Origin: Alentia gelatinosa
Lineage: Eukaryota; Annelida; Polychaeta; Phyllodocida; Polynoidae
DNA: 64,000 nt
Assembly (NCBI GenBank): GCA_950022655.1
Contig: OX465582.1
Coordinates: 96,300,704-96,364,703 of the forward strand
Reading direction: 5' to 3'
The notes under the pieces are model-generated. The model saw only the letters and a list, made by a program, of their open reading frames with translations. It ran no database searches and had not been told where the DNA came from. Below, piece after piece: positions 19,839-32,070 of the stretch. A program made the translations under genes and the position numbers. How positions within the stretch are numbered: position 1 is the first letter of the stretch; the number at the start of each line of letters is the position of its first letter.

Positions 19839-22800
19839 ACATGAGGCTTACGGTCCAGCCTTAATATTTTATAACCCTCAATACTTAATATCAGAGATTA
19901 TATATCAAGTTATCAAGCCACAGAATACACACAAGTTTACAAGTTATCCAGATCTAATGATCTCAATTCACTTTGACACAGTTCTTCAAATTTTTTAAAT
20001 ACCTGCGATGAAATTAGAAACATTTATTGATACTTTCAAATTAGCATTAGATCTGTTGATCTAGTATTTGTTTTATTTCCAAGTTCAAAACCTCCCTTTT
20101 TACCCGTTCCTTATACAGTTCTAGTTTCTCTTCTTTCTGTGTTCCAACAGTTATTAAGCCTGGAGTTAAAGGTTGGCACCAACGTTAGGAAATCGAATAT
20201 AGGTCTAGCTTTTAGTCTCGTCAGCAAGCATACCGACATATATTTAACATGTTTCCTGTTAAATATACTCTCCACTTTCTATAATTTTGCTGGTATGTTG
20301 CTGAAAACATTTGCTATTAGAAAGCATCAGGAGTTCAATCGAAGCCCATGTATGGCAGATTGGGGCCTGAATGGATGATAAATGGCGCTCTAATACGTCT
20401 TTCTTGGTTATTGATAATTTACAAGTCTAACAAGTAATTAGGTTATTCATCTACGTGTTTAAAACCCCAAACCGGACTTTTCAGGCGTTCAATTAAAGCC
20501 CATTGATATCATCTGGAGGTGATCTATCTGTTGATCCCGATCTGCCACTACAATGGCTATATGATAGAAATTCATATCTGATGTCATAGTTCATCTAGCA
20601 CTTTTACTGGTGGTATCTGGCTCAGACCAAATACGACTGTGGCTAAATGTAGCAGTTGCTACTTCTTCCAACATGTACAAATACCACAGCGAGATGGAAT
20701 AGAAATCCATACAACCACTTGCTTCCATCCTGCCAATTATAAGTCCGAATATAGGCACGGACTACCATGAATATAGTCTTTGTGACATGGAAATGGGTTG
20801 CAAAGACAGTGCCTCATCCGATTGTTTTATCGTTGTTTTTTCATACGAGCTTCGCTCTTCTTTATTGATCAATTCAAAATTACAATGAAATCATCTCTCT
20901 TACACGATATGTGTACTGTCCGTCGCCAAACAATGGGGTATCCAACAGGCTACATGTGTTCATCCAACGAAGAACTTATTAGTGATATACTTTCTACAAC
21001 ATTGGTCAAACCTCATATACAATTTACAACCTTCTGCTCCTGTACTGTTGGTCATGACCTATAATTCCCTTGCCTTTCCTTTACCTTCTGAGCTTGCTTC
21101 TTTGTTTTTCCATTTTCTGTTCCTTTTTCTTTAAGGACAGGACTGTTATCGAAATACATTAAGGTTGTACAAGAAGACATCACATCACTATACAAGAATC
21201 TACCGTGATAATACAAGAGTTAACAAAGGAGAAGTTTAACCTCACAAAAACGGTATCGCACCTGAGACATAAAACTGCACATAGGAAAATTAACTCATAA
21301 TTAACTCCTTATAATATGACACATATGAAATCAAAAATAGCTACGTAAAAAACGGTGGGTGGCGTAGACAACACATGAGGCAGAGTTACTTTCCCTTCCC
21401 TCTCGTTACATAATCCCTAATAATGTGTGTATTGAGCATCTCGTCGTATCATGTATACCATCAGGACCCCGGTCCACCAATTCTAAACAGGACCTGACCG
21501 CTATACAGCTCAGTCACAGGCTTCACATCATCGTCTCCAACATCCTATTCCACTTTCTAAACTTTTCCTTTTTATTCAACACAGTACAAACATATCTCTC
21601 TATACCTAGGCTGTTGCGAAATTCTCTGCTCCAATCATAAACCGATAAAATACTATCATAGAACAGTTTCTGTCGATAGATATAGAATTTTGCATGAAGA
21701 CATACGTACGGGAACATTTCCGCGTGATCACCTTTGTTTTTTGTACCAATTATCAGACTTATGGGATCAAGGGATACCTGGTAACTTGGTCAGAATGTAA
21801 GCACAAGCTTATTAATATAAGGGGTTTGTAGTGGTAAGGGAAGAGTGATGATAGGAATGCTGCATGATGATGATGATGATGATGGATTAGTCAAACACAT
21901 TATATCATGTTCCTTAAGTGTTCAATAGATTGGAGTCTCTGAGTGATTGTAGGTAATGCTCCACATGCCTTCGATCCCCTACAGATCGGGTCGTCGTTGT
22001 TGTTATTATTGGTTTCTAAAAACATTTATATTATTTACTCCTACAAACAAACAGCAGGTTGACCGCCTTTGTTTTGGGATACAATGAACATGAAACAAAA
22101 GATGTTTATGGTTATTCGCCAGCACGTATTCTTCAAATGATGTATGGGTGGAGAAGATTGGCTCATTGTGAAAAAGTTTGATATCCAAAAATTGTTTACT
22201 CCCTGTTTTATGCCGTGGCATAATAGTCGTGTTGAATTTTTCTTTTTGTTATTGAAAAAGTCTAAAGGTTTATGCCGTCAAAAAAATTGATTTCAAGATT
22301 ATAAGGGCTACGTATTGAGGTATCCTGTGGGATACCGGCAATTACTTATGGGGTGTCTTTTTAGAAGTTTTTCCAAAATGTCGGGGGCCCCCGATTTTCT
22401 ATAGTATTTCGACGTGGTATTAAGAAATTCCCTTGGCCAAGTAGGTGGTCTATTGTTTTCCTATTAGAGGAAGCTTGACATAAAAGTATCATTATGAACT
22501 GATAATTACAATTAGATATGTTCTTGATTATTCAGATTAATCCATTTGCTCTCAAAGACATAACAATATATTTTCAAGGACTGTCGCTAACGGTAATAAT
22601 AAATCTAAAATAGAAACATCTATACATTACTCATCAATATCTAATATACTTAGTTCAATTAATAGGTATTTCACTTTTGGAAATGACCATAATCCATACG
22701 TGAATATACGCTTCTGACGGTACAAAATTTGGTGTATTGGTTGGAAAAAAACATATCAGTCCTTAGAAAGTGCAGCAGACGTTATTTTGCCAGCTGTTCC

Positions 22801-23798
22801 CGCCATTTGGTGGAGTCGTATCACGTGGTGCAGCAGATCCATCATCAGGTAACGTATAAACCATGGGCCCAGCTATTCATTTCGCTGGCTGCGACAGATA
22901 TAGTCTTTTTAGCCACCGCAATAAGAAACATATCTTTCCAGTTTTACTGGACTGGATAACACATATTTTCCAGACGTTTTCGTGATATTGCTGTGTATTA
23001 AATTCATTATGAAGATGAAGTAATATCTCTTTTTTGTTTTTATTTTGTATTTGCCGATGTTATTTGTTCGTATTGGTCCATATAATCAGGAAAATAGAGT
23101 GTTATTAAGCCAATTCCATTCAGACATTGACATTATAACCAAGTGATACGTATAGAATTTTCTTTGATACAATTCTTTATTGACATTTGACAACTTATAC
23201 AGGAATCATGTTACACGTGTGCACAATTTGCATGACCTTAGAGGGTTAAATTTATGCGAGTTACGTTTGTTAGGAAGAGAGCCCTCACAGGCATCAACTA
23301 TTTATTTGGTGGTACGCAATAGGCCTTTTTCCGTAGGCCGGTGTCGCACCTTAAGGGCACAATCCACCAGGCCGATTTCTCACCCGATCAATTGTTCCTG
23401 GGCCCTTAAGAGGAAGCTCACGTATTGTAATTCATTTAATTCTGATAATAATGATTTAATAAATTACCATTTTCAAAGATTTGAGAAATTCTAGGGCATC
23501 CGACACTAATCGGCGATTGTCTGGCTTCGGAATCGGCTACCGTCGGTCCAGTGGAACATCCCCTTTATCTGCTTAGTTACGCCACAGCTGAAGCCAAACA
23601 TTCACCTGGCAACATATTCTTTACCATTGAATCACTGAATGTATGAGCGTAATACGTTTATAATACCCACCTACATTATTTCCAGAGAAATGATAATGAT
23701 TGCATCATATTCTATGGTATTCCAGCTCAAATCTGGTATGTCACACATGCATATTGCCTCAATATTACTTTAGATATAGCATAGATAAGACAGGATCA
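19839..23798. other. Gene-poor stretch, nothing supported
   Basis: Nearly 4 kb with only short random frames (up to 88 codons at 20798-21064, 104 codons at 23180-23494), none with recognisable motifs. A small GAT microsatellite lies near 21870. No repeat family shared with the rest of the window was noticed. Confidence 0.5.
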
Positions 23799-24060
23799 CC
23801 GAAATTAAAATAAGTTACGCAGTAATTCACGAAGTGAAGCCGAGTGAATTACGTATCGGTCAAAGGAGGTGTAGTGCGGACCAAGTTATTTTCATCGAGT
23901 GGGTTTCTGATTTTATTTCACCCAATATACATGATCAGGAACAATATTAATTAATAAAATAAATCACCCAATTAGAGGATATCGGGTACAATACCGTCAT
24001 CTCCGTGGAGTATGAGTTTCTAACGTTAAGCCTATGGAGAAGGATACCAGGGTGTGATAA
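23799..24060 (+). mobile_element. Two-stem-loop element, copy C1
   Basis: Closest to the copy at 50300-50588. Tip TTCACGAAGTGAAGCCGAG (about 23826-23845). The first hairpin has lost part of its left arm. The second box runs from TTTATTTCACCC to GGGTGTGATAA (ends partly decayed) and contains CTAACGTTAAGCCTATGG. Confidence 0.8.
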
Positions 24061-24228
24061 TGATTGATACTCTACAGGCTCATGAGTCAAATTCCAGTAG
24101 CGTACCTCATTGATCATAGCCTTACCTGTCACATATGATTATCTGGTGTAACAGATTGATCTCACAGATGCAGGTCTTGTCTGTACTTCACATATGTTTT
24201 GGTTTCGGTCATTTGCGCTTTAAGGCCA

Positions 24229-24238
24229 AGTATAAATC
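24229..24238 (+). promoter_or_regulatory. Possible TATA box of the Ly6-type gene
   Basis: AGTATAAATC about 210 bp before the ATG at 24444. It would fit a transcription start near 24260 and a 5'-UTR of about 180 bases. No other core element seen. Confidence 0.3.
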
Positions 24239-24443
24239 AATATAAGATGTATTTTATGTAACTAGCTCCCCAAGCTGTGCATGTTTATTAAAGACATCTG
24301 CTAACGTCAGATGTACGTCCATGGAAAAAAGCCTACTTCTTTCAGATATAAACAGCCAGCATGCCCGCCAACATAACCAAAATTCAGCTCGTGTATGACT
24401 TGCTAAGTCAGGCAATACGAAAGATTCAGTAATCCACGCAAAA

Positions 24444-24965
24444 ATGTCAATTTGCACCGTCGTAGTGTCCCTCCTCCTACTGCTGCTAATAACTACAGTT
24501 ACAGGAAGCGCCACCTACCCAGATCACAGACACCACAAAAAGCAGACGACAAAACCCGTTAACACGACGTCTGCGACCCGGAAATGCTACCAGTGCTCGT
24601 ACTCCCCGGGGAAGACCATCTACAAGGAAGAAGCAGTGGAGAGGACCATACTGGACCGAGCCAGTGGTAAGTACCGCACGGTTATGGAGAAGACGATGGT
24701 ACCTCAGCAGCAGATCGGAGGCTGGGATAAATGTGGCGGGACGTTCAGTACTCACGACGCAGCCGTGTTCGGCATCGACACCTGGGACTGTCAGCATAAC
24801 TGTGCTGTGAGAGTGGACCGCGCTGGCAACCTCTTCCGCGGCTGTTACCGAGGAGAGTTCGGAGTGGACCCGAACAACGTGAAGAACGTCCAGCAAGTGG
24901 GTAACTCAAGGTATCGCTTCTGCGGGGACGACCTCTGTAATCGTTTTTCTATGTCGTTTCATTAA
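24444..24965 (+). CDS. Secreted Ly6/three-finger domain protein (quiver/sleepless-like)
   Basis: One exon, 173 residues, ATG 24444 to TAA 24963-24965; the preceding A at -3 favours this start. Residues 1-22 form a signal peptide with a run of six leucines, ending TVTGS. Mature cysteines are at 48, 51, 97, 116, 120, 134, 160 and 165. The CYQC opening, the paired C116/C120, the lone GC at 134 and the closing CGDDLCN match the LU/three-finger fold, where the final Asn is diagnostic. NTT at residue 40 is a glycosylation sequon. No hydrophobic tail follows the domain, so it is probably secreted, not GPI-anchored. Spacing resembles invertebrate quiver/sleepless-type proteins, which modulate receptors or channels, but the ligand here is unknown. 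The exon is clearly more GC-rich than its flanks. Confidence 0.85.
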   Translation: MSICTVVVSLLLLLLITTVTGSATYPDHRHHKKQTTKPVNTTSATRKCYQCSYSPGKTIYKEEAVERTILDRASGKYRTVMEKTMVPQQQIGGWDKCGGTFSTHDAAVFGIDTWDCQHNCAVRVDRAGNLFRGCYRGEFGVDPNNVKNVQQVGNSRYRFCGDDLCNRFSMSFH

Positions 24966-25490
24966 CGCCCTTAAAGCGGGTGTTCTACCAAGCCAAGCCA
25001 ATCATGAGACACCTTTTGGTTACCGACCAACCTTGCCTGAGGTACAATGTGCACCAAACTATTGGAAATTCTTCACGAATGGCCTCTGAGCCCGGAGACA
25101 ATGCAGAGCGTTTGATTGGGTTTCTTCTGTGTTTCCAGTGGCTTTCACAATTACCTCGGAAAGTAGTGCCGCATATATCTACATGGGACTGACAGGCAAA
25201 AAGTGGAGTGGACATGAGAATATATAGTTCGGTCTCTGAGAGCATTTAAGAGCATTATGGACTCCGTTAGCGAAGTATGGCTGAATCTGACATTCATGGG
25301 TGAGGCATGACAAAATTCTAGTTCTGTAACCTCTGCCAAATTGTCATATGATTATTTATCGTTGGTCGAGAAACTGTAGGTTCTCTACTCGCTAATGATA
25401 TCAAAGACTGAAGTGGGAGGCATCCTTTATTTGTATTGTGTTGCAAATCTCGATGCAGTGGAAATCTTATCAAATAGAAATTATCGGAGC

Positions 25491-25540
25491 AATAAAATAA
25501 GTTTGTATATGTGGTCGTCATGTAATTTGTGTTTAATAAA
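25491..25540 (+). terminator. Polyadenylation signals of the Ly6-type gene
   Basis: AATAAA at 25491-25496 and again at 25535-25540, about 530-575 bp after the stop codon. Either would give an ordinary 3'-UTR; nothing else marks the cleavage site. Confidence 0.4.
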
Positions 25541-25579
25541 GTTAGATCTATCGTACTCACACATGAATGTGGTTTATTA

Positions 25580-25860
25580 TTGAAGAAACCTATGAAAATT
25601 TATGGTCAGAGCTCATTTCCCATCGAGTCTGAATCGCATAATAATTCACAATTACGTAGTGATTCAAACGAGGTGGGATCGAGCTCTGACCGTAAAGAAT
25701 TTAAATAGGTTTCTGAATTTATCTCATCCCTCACATGACTAATGGGCTAACCTTTGTGACATAATCTCCCATTGTGTATCTTTTTCGAAATACTCAATGG
25801 GCGTTGGATACGAGTCCCCAATATTAAGTCTATGGGGAAAAAATACCAAGGGTGAGATAA
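25580..25860 (+). mobile_element. Two-stem-loop element, copy E
   Basis: Starts GAAGAAACCTAT and its left arm, including GGTCAGAGCTC, pairs with GAGCTCTGACC and ATAGGTTTCTG ending near 25715. The second box runs TTTATCTCATCCC to GGGTGAGATAA and holds CCAATATTAAGTCTATGG. The tip is partly deleted. Confidence 0.85.
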
Positions 25861-26762
25861 GTCGATGAATTACAGTGTGACTGTGGCTGCTACTGCGAAC
25901 AAACAGCTGTTGGAATTGCAGACACCAGCATATGCCTCAGATGTTAGACATACTCGAAAGCTAGCTCAGTCTAGACAAACATAGCGGCAATGGTAATGAT
26001 GCGTCAGCGATTGCTATAATCTCTCTTGGTGGAAAAATAGCATTGCCTGTCAGAGTTGTATGGTGACTAATATACCCGCTGGAAGCCGGTTTTGACTTGT
26101 AAGCATACTCCATATCCTCTATCATGGCTTGGTGAATAGGCGACCTCCTATAAGTTGCAATTAACATAGGATATAGTACTGGAGGCTCCTGGCTTATCAA
26201 GCAATTGTTGCATGGCCAACCTACTAGAGAGTAAAGTAGTAATTTTAAAGAGATTTCCCTTCTTCCTGATTCCATTGCAAAGTGATGTGCCTTTCCATTC
26301 CATGACGTCATGCAGCAGGGGAGGGGGACTAAGTATGACACGGGTTATATGGCAAAATATGACAAGTTGGGAAGAGGGGGGTTAAAAATGGTCGAAAATA
26401 GCATGCTGTCATTTATGGAGAGTCCCTCTCCTCGCATTATGTTTAGCGTAAGTAACTTGATACATATATTTCATTTGCCTTTGTTTATAAAAATGCTTTC
26501 AGGTTTAGCGATGCCCTATTCATGGATGGTGGTATTCAACATTTCAATAGGAATTATAATCAGCGGTTCATTGTTTTCTTCCATAATCCCCATTATTTTT
26601 GTTTGCTCCCAGCAAACATAGCAGACTGGATTGAACTGGACGTTGACCTGATACACAATGCTATGGTAAGGAGGAGGAAGGAAGCAAAAGGCGACACATG
26701 ATACCAAATTGCCTTTAACAATAAGGCACGACTTCGACAGGATATGCTTGGAGTTGCTCCCC
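25861..26762. other. No supported gene
   Basis: Overlapping open frames at 25961-26341 (minus, 126 codons) and 26310-26621 (plus, 103 codons) have no known motif, and neither has splice context. I see no reason to call either. Confidence 0.4.
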
Positions 26763-26877
26763 CACATTGAGACAGATAGAACCAGACCTGTCCATGGAGA
26801 TTGAACAGCTAGGAGAGCGATATTCTCGTGTGCAGAAAAACTGAAACAAACTCTTCTGTTTTTGTAGGTCCTAACTC
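26763..26877 (+). repeat. Dispersed repeat, copy 1 (pair with 43562-43676)
   Basis: About 115 bp with AACCAGACCTGTCCATGGAG, a TTCTCGTG.(G)CAGAAAAAC block and TTTTTGTAGGTC. Clearly homologous to 43562-43676 with scattered changes. Confidence 0.75.
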
Positions 26878-27135
26878 AGATTTGCCTTTGGTTTAAATTT
26901 ACATACAAATCCTCGAGCTCGGTTCAGAGCCGGTCTTCCTCTCGGGCCCTATGTTAATCGCTGAATATGGTATGCAAAGTGAGATCGATGGCATTCACGA
27001 AAAGAAGGAAGATTCATGATGAGCGAAAACCGTCTCCTAAATCTGGACTTTGTCATCATCGGTTCCGCTTTCTCATCAGACTTAGAGTGGATGACAGTTA
27101 AGGCGACCTATGATCACCTGTGAGGTGGGTCAGCT

Positions 27136-27326
27136 GTGGTAAGCGCCAGATCCACTACGGCGATTTTCCATGCGAATTTGGGTTCGCAGACGTTCGCAGA
27201 CGTTCGCAGACGTTCGCAGACGTTCGCATGGACATGCGAATGCCTTGCGACAATATTCAATATATTGAATATCATCGCATGGGATTCGCACAGTTGCACA
27301 GCTTAGTGGATCTGGTGCTTTACGAT
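27136..27326. mobile_element. Hairpin MITE with internal 10-bp tandem repeat
   Basis: Ends pair: TAAGCGCCAGATCCACTA (left) with TAGTGGATCTGGTGCTTTA (right). Inside lie four to five copies of CGTTCGCAGA (27182-27229) and a palindrome ATATTCAATATATTGAATAT. No coding capacity; the long frames here are by-products of the repeat. Confidence 0.7.
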
Positions 27327-28489
27327 CAACTAAGGCGACTGAATTCGCATTACAATTCTCAAATGATGCTATTAAACTATGTGAGAAACACATGCGACAA
27401 TTATTATAAGATCGTAAAGGCCCATTCCCACTACACAATTTCTACCCCTGAGACTACTGCGGGGCATAATCGCAGGCAAACCGCAGTTGCACAGCGGGTG
27501 GGAGGGCATATAGTTGGCGACTATGCCCAGATATGTTTCAAGCATGTTTGAAATTGAATCGCAAGAGACTGGTGCCCTTTTAGGAGAGAATCCAGTTGGC
27601 CATTTTGTGTTCCCACTTGACGACTCATGAAATTCCTAGAAATATTGGCTGATAGTCGGCGACGGGTGCCCTCTGAATGCCCCAAAATCGCTTAGTTGGA
27701 ACCGGGCTTCAAATAATTGTTCACAGTTTATGAAATGGACCCATGGGTCCTCTGGGGTAGCAAAGGTCCTCTGTGTATTGATGAATATGCACTAATTAAT
27801 CTATCTGACACAAGGAGGCCTAACAAAAGCAAATTTGATTTGACGTCTGCGGTGAATACCGATAGTCTACGATGGTCTAATTTGGAGATATTTTACTAAC
27901 TCCCGTAATGAATGCCTAATATAGGGGAACTATGTAATTGTATCTGTATTAAATGATTACCAACTTTTAGATTGGTGTAAAATATATACACACCGATGTC
28001 GCTACACCCACTAAACACGATTCTTGTCCCGGTAAACTTCTTCCCTTCATTATCTTCAAAAGCATAATTTTCATGTTCAAGGCAATGAAGATCAAAAACA
28101 GACATGGGTAACTTTTATATTCTTATCATTTCTATGATCCATGTAAACGACTAACAGGATTTGAGAGCTTAGCACCTTCGGAAGGTGGTTCGTGTCTTCT
28201 AATTCGGGTAAACCGTGTAGGTGGACTACATTACGCTGAATGAGGCGCCAATTAGTGACAGCTATAACGCGGACGGTCCTGATTCATCGTGAATCACCGC
28301 TGTGCCACCTGAACCAGACGTTTCCCGACAATCCCTGCGCAACTTCCGTGAGAGACGCGCAGACGCCGACCATCCCGGGCCGCATCACAATGTTCCCGCC
28401 AAATCGGGTTAGTGCGCGTCCGGGCGGCGCGCGCAGGTCCTTCCGCGAAGAGGAGTTGATCGCCACTCTCCTAGCAGAGATTCTGCGCC
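27327..28489. other. No gene seen
   Basis: Short frames only. A GC-rich patch at about 28270-28500 is open on both strands (94 and 72 codons) without motif or splice support. Confidence 0.45.
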
Positions 28490-28749
28490 TTATCTCACTC
28501 ACCCCTGGTATTTTTCATCCATAGACTTAACATTGGGAACTCGTATCCAACGCCCATGAATTATTTGGAAAAATATCAAATGGGGGATTATGTCACAAAT
28601 ATTAGCCAATTAGTCATTGTGAAGGGTGAGATAAATACAGAAACCCATTCAAGTTGAATCGCTACATAGTGCACGCGGCTTAGCCTTGTGAACTACTATG
28701 CGATTCAAACTCAATGGGATACGAGCTCTGACCCTTTGGGGTTTCCTCT
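28490..28749 (-). mobile_element. Two-stem-loop element, copy F
   Basis: In element orientation it starts GAGGAAACCCC near 28748, tip TTCACAAGGCTAAGCCGCG, right arm ending GGGTTTCTG, then the second box TTTATCTCACCC with CCAATGTTAAGTCTATGG, closed by GGGGTGAGTGAGATAA, in which TGAG is duplicated. Same arm subfamily as copies E and G. Confidence 0.82.
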
Positions 28750-30100
28750 ATATTACTCCCTGTCCTGCTTGTATCTCTGCACCGACCTGCATTTTAGTCT
28801 TGGAGGGATCCTGGCCTATGTGTTCACTCAAATAAAAGGCCAGGTAACGCCCGCTATTTTTGGTGCATCATGGGTAACGCCCGCCATCTTTACGCTGGTT
28901 TACCCGCTATAGGGCTTGACGAAATCTGGTTGGTTTTTTTTAAGAAACATTCTAATAAGTTATCTTTCATCCTTTTAAAGGTTGGTATTACCGTACCATC
29001 ATACATTATACACAAGGGTTAGTAAGTTATTTGGGGGACCTTGTGAGGGAGAGAGGTTGTGCCGGATTTCCTTACCACTGCAAATCAGTGCGGAAGCAGC
29101 GAAAGTTCAAAGTTGCTAAATCGTTGGTCTAGCTGGGCGTTACCTGTCTCATATTTCATTGGGGCAGGGAACCAGTGTACCTGTCTTTTGGGAACAAATT
29201 CTGCCCAATATTCCAGTTTTTAGAATATCCTAAATTCCGAGCATTTTGGGGAGTATTTTGTGTACTTGTAAAAAGATGTGCATGTATCTATATGGTAAAT
29301 GATACACCCGTTTATGTTGTTTGTGATGTGAAATCAGGAATAAACTGTGGGATCGTCTTCTTCAGTGGAAAGCATCCCATGTGTTGTAGGGTTTTGTTTG
29401 CCAGCATGACACATGTGCTCACTCGAAGGGGAAGTCTAATCAAATGTGGATTCACATTACAAAGTGGTTTAAAGCTGAAAAATATTCCTACTGTGGAGTT
29501 TCTAGCAAACACCAACGGAACGAAAAAATAAAACTGAAAGCTGAAAAAGAAACTGTGAAGCTTATTTAACAATTCCAGTATTTCTCGACTCATAACATAT
29601 GAATTGTTTGAGTTTCATAGCGTTTAACAGTTACACCTTTTCGAATCCCACTTGTAGTTTCTCTATGTGACATCACTGGGTTGAGGCAGAGATTAGTTAG
29701 CGCTACCACCGCGAGAGATTGCTAGGAGAGTGGTTGATCGCGTCAGCAATGTGATCGGGTCGAGGAGCGATTTGTTCGGGTGAAATATGGAGCGGATGAG
29801 ACGGGTGTGTCATCATGGTGGCTCCCCAGTCTTCTACAATCAGACAAGGATGGATTTCTTGGTGTTTTCTTTTCTTATTTCTGTACAGCTTATTACCCCC
29901 GCGCTATTCTAGGATTCGGCAATGACATAGAGCACCGGATTAACTTATATGAGTGGGCGTCTATCGTTCGTAGCTGATGATGTAGCAAACAAAAGAGTGC
30001 GATATCTTCTTTTTTTTCTTTTTTTTTTATTCACATATAATTCACCAAGAAGGAGGTAGTCTCCATTATTATGAGAGAGGGTGGAGATGGCAGGATGTAT
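28750..30100. other. No supported gene
   Basis: GTAACGCCCGC occurs twice at 28846-28885. A 118-codon plus frame (29175-29531) ends inside an AATAAA-like run but shows no motif, and the opposite strand is open too. An AT tract with T runs lies near 30010-30030. Confidence 0.4.
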
Positions 30101-30323
30101 TTTAAGGCGTATACTACAATTTGCAGTGGGGCCACCTGGTGATTTTTAAATATTGCAAATATTTATGTTCAAACTGGTTCTTTGTTTCCTGTTTTAATGA
30201 AAAATAACTAAAATATCAAGGTTTATCCAGTTTTATTTAACCCATTCGGTAAAATGGGCCTATTTCTTTTTGCTCATTTTTATAGGAAATGTACTGAAAA
30301 ATACAGTTTTCTTCTTTTCTTTA
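30101..30323 (-). mobile_element. Partial MITE of the 35286-35812 family
   Basis: Reverse orientation. TTTAAGGCGTATACTACAAT and GTGGGGCCACCTGGTGATTT match the right end of the complete copy, followed by homologous AT-rich sequence down to the GAAATGTACTGAAAAATA segment. The far end is missing. Confidence 0.65.
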
Positions 30324-30750
30324 CCCCGCATAACAAGCGTGCTTTTTACACCATAATGTTTTGCTGAAGCTTAGCCAGGATGACCAAAGTATCTAAGTCA
30401 TTGTTGTGGAACAGTTTCTTTTTACATACGAACATTTTTCCCAAGAGTATAATCAAATTAACAACTTTTTCTTTTTGACTTATTCCACCTGTTGCTAACA
30501 CCGAATATTATTTCTTGAGAACAATAGTAAATCCTGATGAGAGCTATACAAAGCAGAAACGTTAGTATTCACTTGTTAATCCATGCATTGTAATCAACCA
30601 ATAAAACCCATTTCAATCAGAATTGGTGGTCTCGAGGTGGTATTGGGCTTAAATCACTTGACAAAATTACATTTCTTCACACTCTATACCATATAAGATT
30701 CATTCCAGTACCGTTGAGTATGCTTGTAATTCACAAGGGAAGGAAATGTT
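30324..30750. other. No gene seen
   Basis: AT-rich, short frames only. Confidence 0.5.
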
Positions 30751-31038
30751 TAAGGTCCAGCGTCCACCTACTATGATATGGCTCCGATATGGTCTACGAT
30801 GCACCTTCTGATAAAAAATCAAAATCGCGTCGGAAGGTCACCTAATATTGGGGCAGTTGACCACGTTTCTGCGATTAGACACCAATAAAACTCCATACAA
30901 TGCATGGTGGATTGGCAAGTCTAGACATTTGTCTACGATTTTGCACCTTCCCAATATGTCTCTGATATATACAATTTTGTATCAGTGCCATATTTGTAGG
31001 TCTAAATTTCTATCGTAGTAGGTGGACACCAGGCCTTA
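30751..31038. mobile_element. MITE with CCACCTACTA terminal inverted repeats
   Basis: Left end TAAGGTCCAGCGTCCACCTA pairs with TAGGTGGACACCAGGCCTTA at the right (about 27 bp, few mismatches). About 290 bp, non-coding. A related right-end fragment is at 9988-10102. Confidence 0.82.
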
Positions 31039-31528
31039 CAGTAACATGAGCACTTTCTATCATCCATTGAATCCCATCACTGCCAGCATCCACAAACGAG
31101 GCATGCAAAGCGCCCTTATACAGCGCCCTTATACAGAAAAACATTGACACGGTCCGACAATATAGACAACAGGTCTGTATCCGGAACATGATAACCACAT
31201 TCACATTCGTCCGGTCCGCCCTCACATCCGGGGCCAGTGCAAACAACACTTCCGGCAACGTTGGCGACACCTACCGTTACGTTAAGCCACTAACGCAATA
31301 TGCCACTTATCCTCGTCCGACAAACAATTGGCGATGGAGGGCTTGGGAAGCAAGAGGTTATGGTGTTCTGCAGTCATACATTGTGCAAAATGAGTAGCTG
31401 GAGTCCAGCAGACTACTTGACGTTTCTAGGTGACTTGGTTGTTTTGTTGACACTGTAACAATGCGTTCAGAGAAATCTATGTGTTAGAGGGGGAGGAGGC
31501 ACACATGAGAATACCATACCTTTATCTC

Positions 31529-31788
31529 TTATCTTAGCCTGGTATAAACGAACTCGTTCTCAACAGGCTTGCGAGAACGGTAACTCGTTCTCAACGGGGG
31601 ATAAAGAGATGAATATTTCCAGGCTAAGATAAAATCAGAAACATATTCGTGCTTGGTCTGAGTCCCTGTTCACTATCTCGTTTGGAGTGCTTCAGAATAT
31701 TCACTCGGATGTCACCTCGTTCATATTACTGCACACTCCAAACTTGATGGCGAACGAGGACACAGACCAAACACTCATCAGTTTCCTT
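31529..31788 (-). mobile_element. Two-stem-loop element, copy K
   Basis: In element orientation: starts GAAGGAAACTGATGAGTG near 31788, left arm GTTTGGTCTGTGTCC, tip ATGAACGAGGTGACATCCGAG, right arm with CTCAGACCAAGC, then the second box TTATCTTAGCCTGG ... CCAGGCTAAGATAA. The box ends are of the third type, shared only with copy J. The inner part of the box is rearranged and lacks TTAAGCCTATGG. Confidence 0.82.
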
Positions 31789-31789
31789 C

Positions 31790-32070
31790 TTAATCTCTGG
31801 TATTTTTTCCCATGGACTTAACATTGGGAACTCGTATCCAACGCCCATTGAGTATTTAGAAAAAATACTCTATGGGGGATTATGTCACAAAGGATAGCCC
31901 ATTAGTCAATGTGAAGGGTGAGACAAATTCAGAAACCTATTCAAGTTTAGGGTCAGAGCTTGATCAGATCTCATTTTAATCGCTACGTAATTCATGAGGC
32001 TTCGCCTTTTGAATTACTATAAGACTCAAACTGTTATGAGCACTGTCCCGAAACTTTCATTGGTTTCCTC
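31790..32070 (-). mobile_element. Two-stem-loop element, copy G
   Basis: In element orientation: starts GAGGAAACC at 32070, tip with AAGGCGAAGCCTC, right arm ending ATAGGTTTCTG, box opening TTTGTCTCACCC, CCAATGTTAAGTCCATGG, and a decayed closing end. Its 3' end touches the 5' end of copy K, giving a head-to-tail pair. Confidence 0.82.

Noticed and set aside
27120..27551. 143-codon plus frame and matching minus frame
   Set aside because: The frame crosses a hairpin MITE with a 10-bp tandem repeat; both strands are open because of the repeat.
29175..29531. 118-codon plus frame
   Set aside because: The opposite strand is equally open and neither translation has recognisable features. The AATAAA at the end is in an A-rich stretch and weak as evidence.
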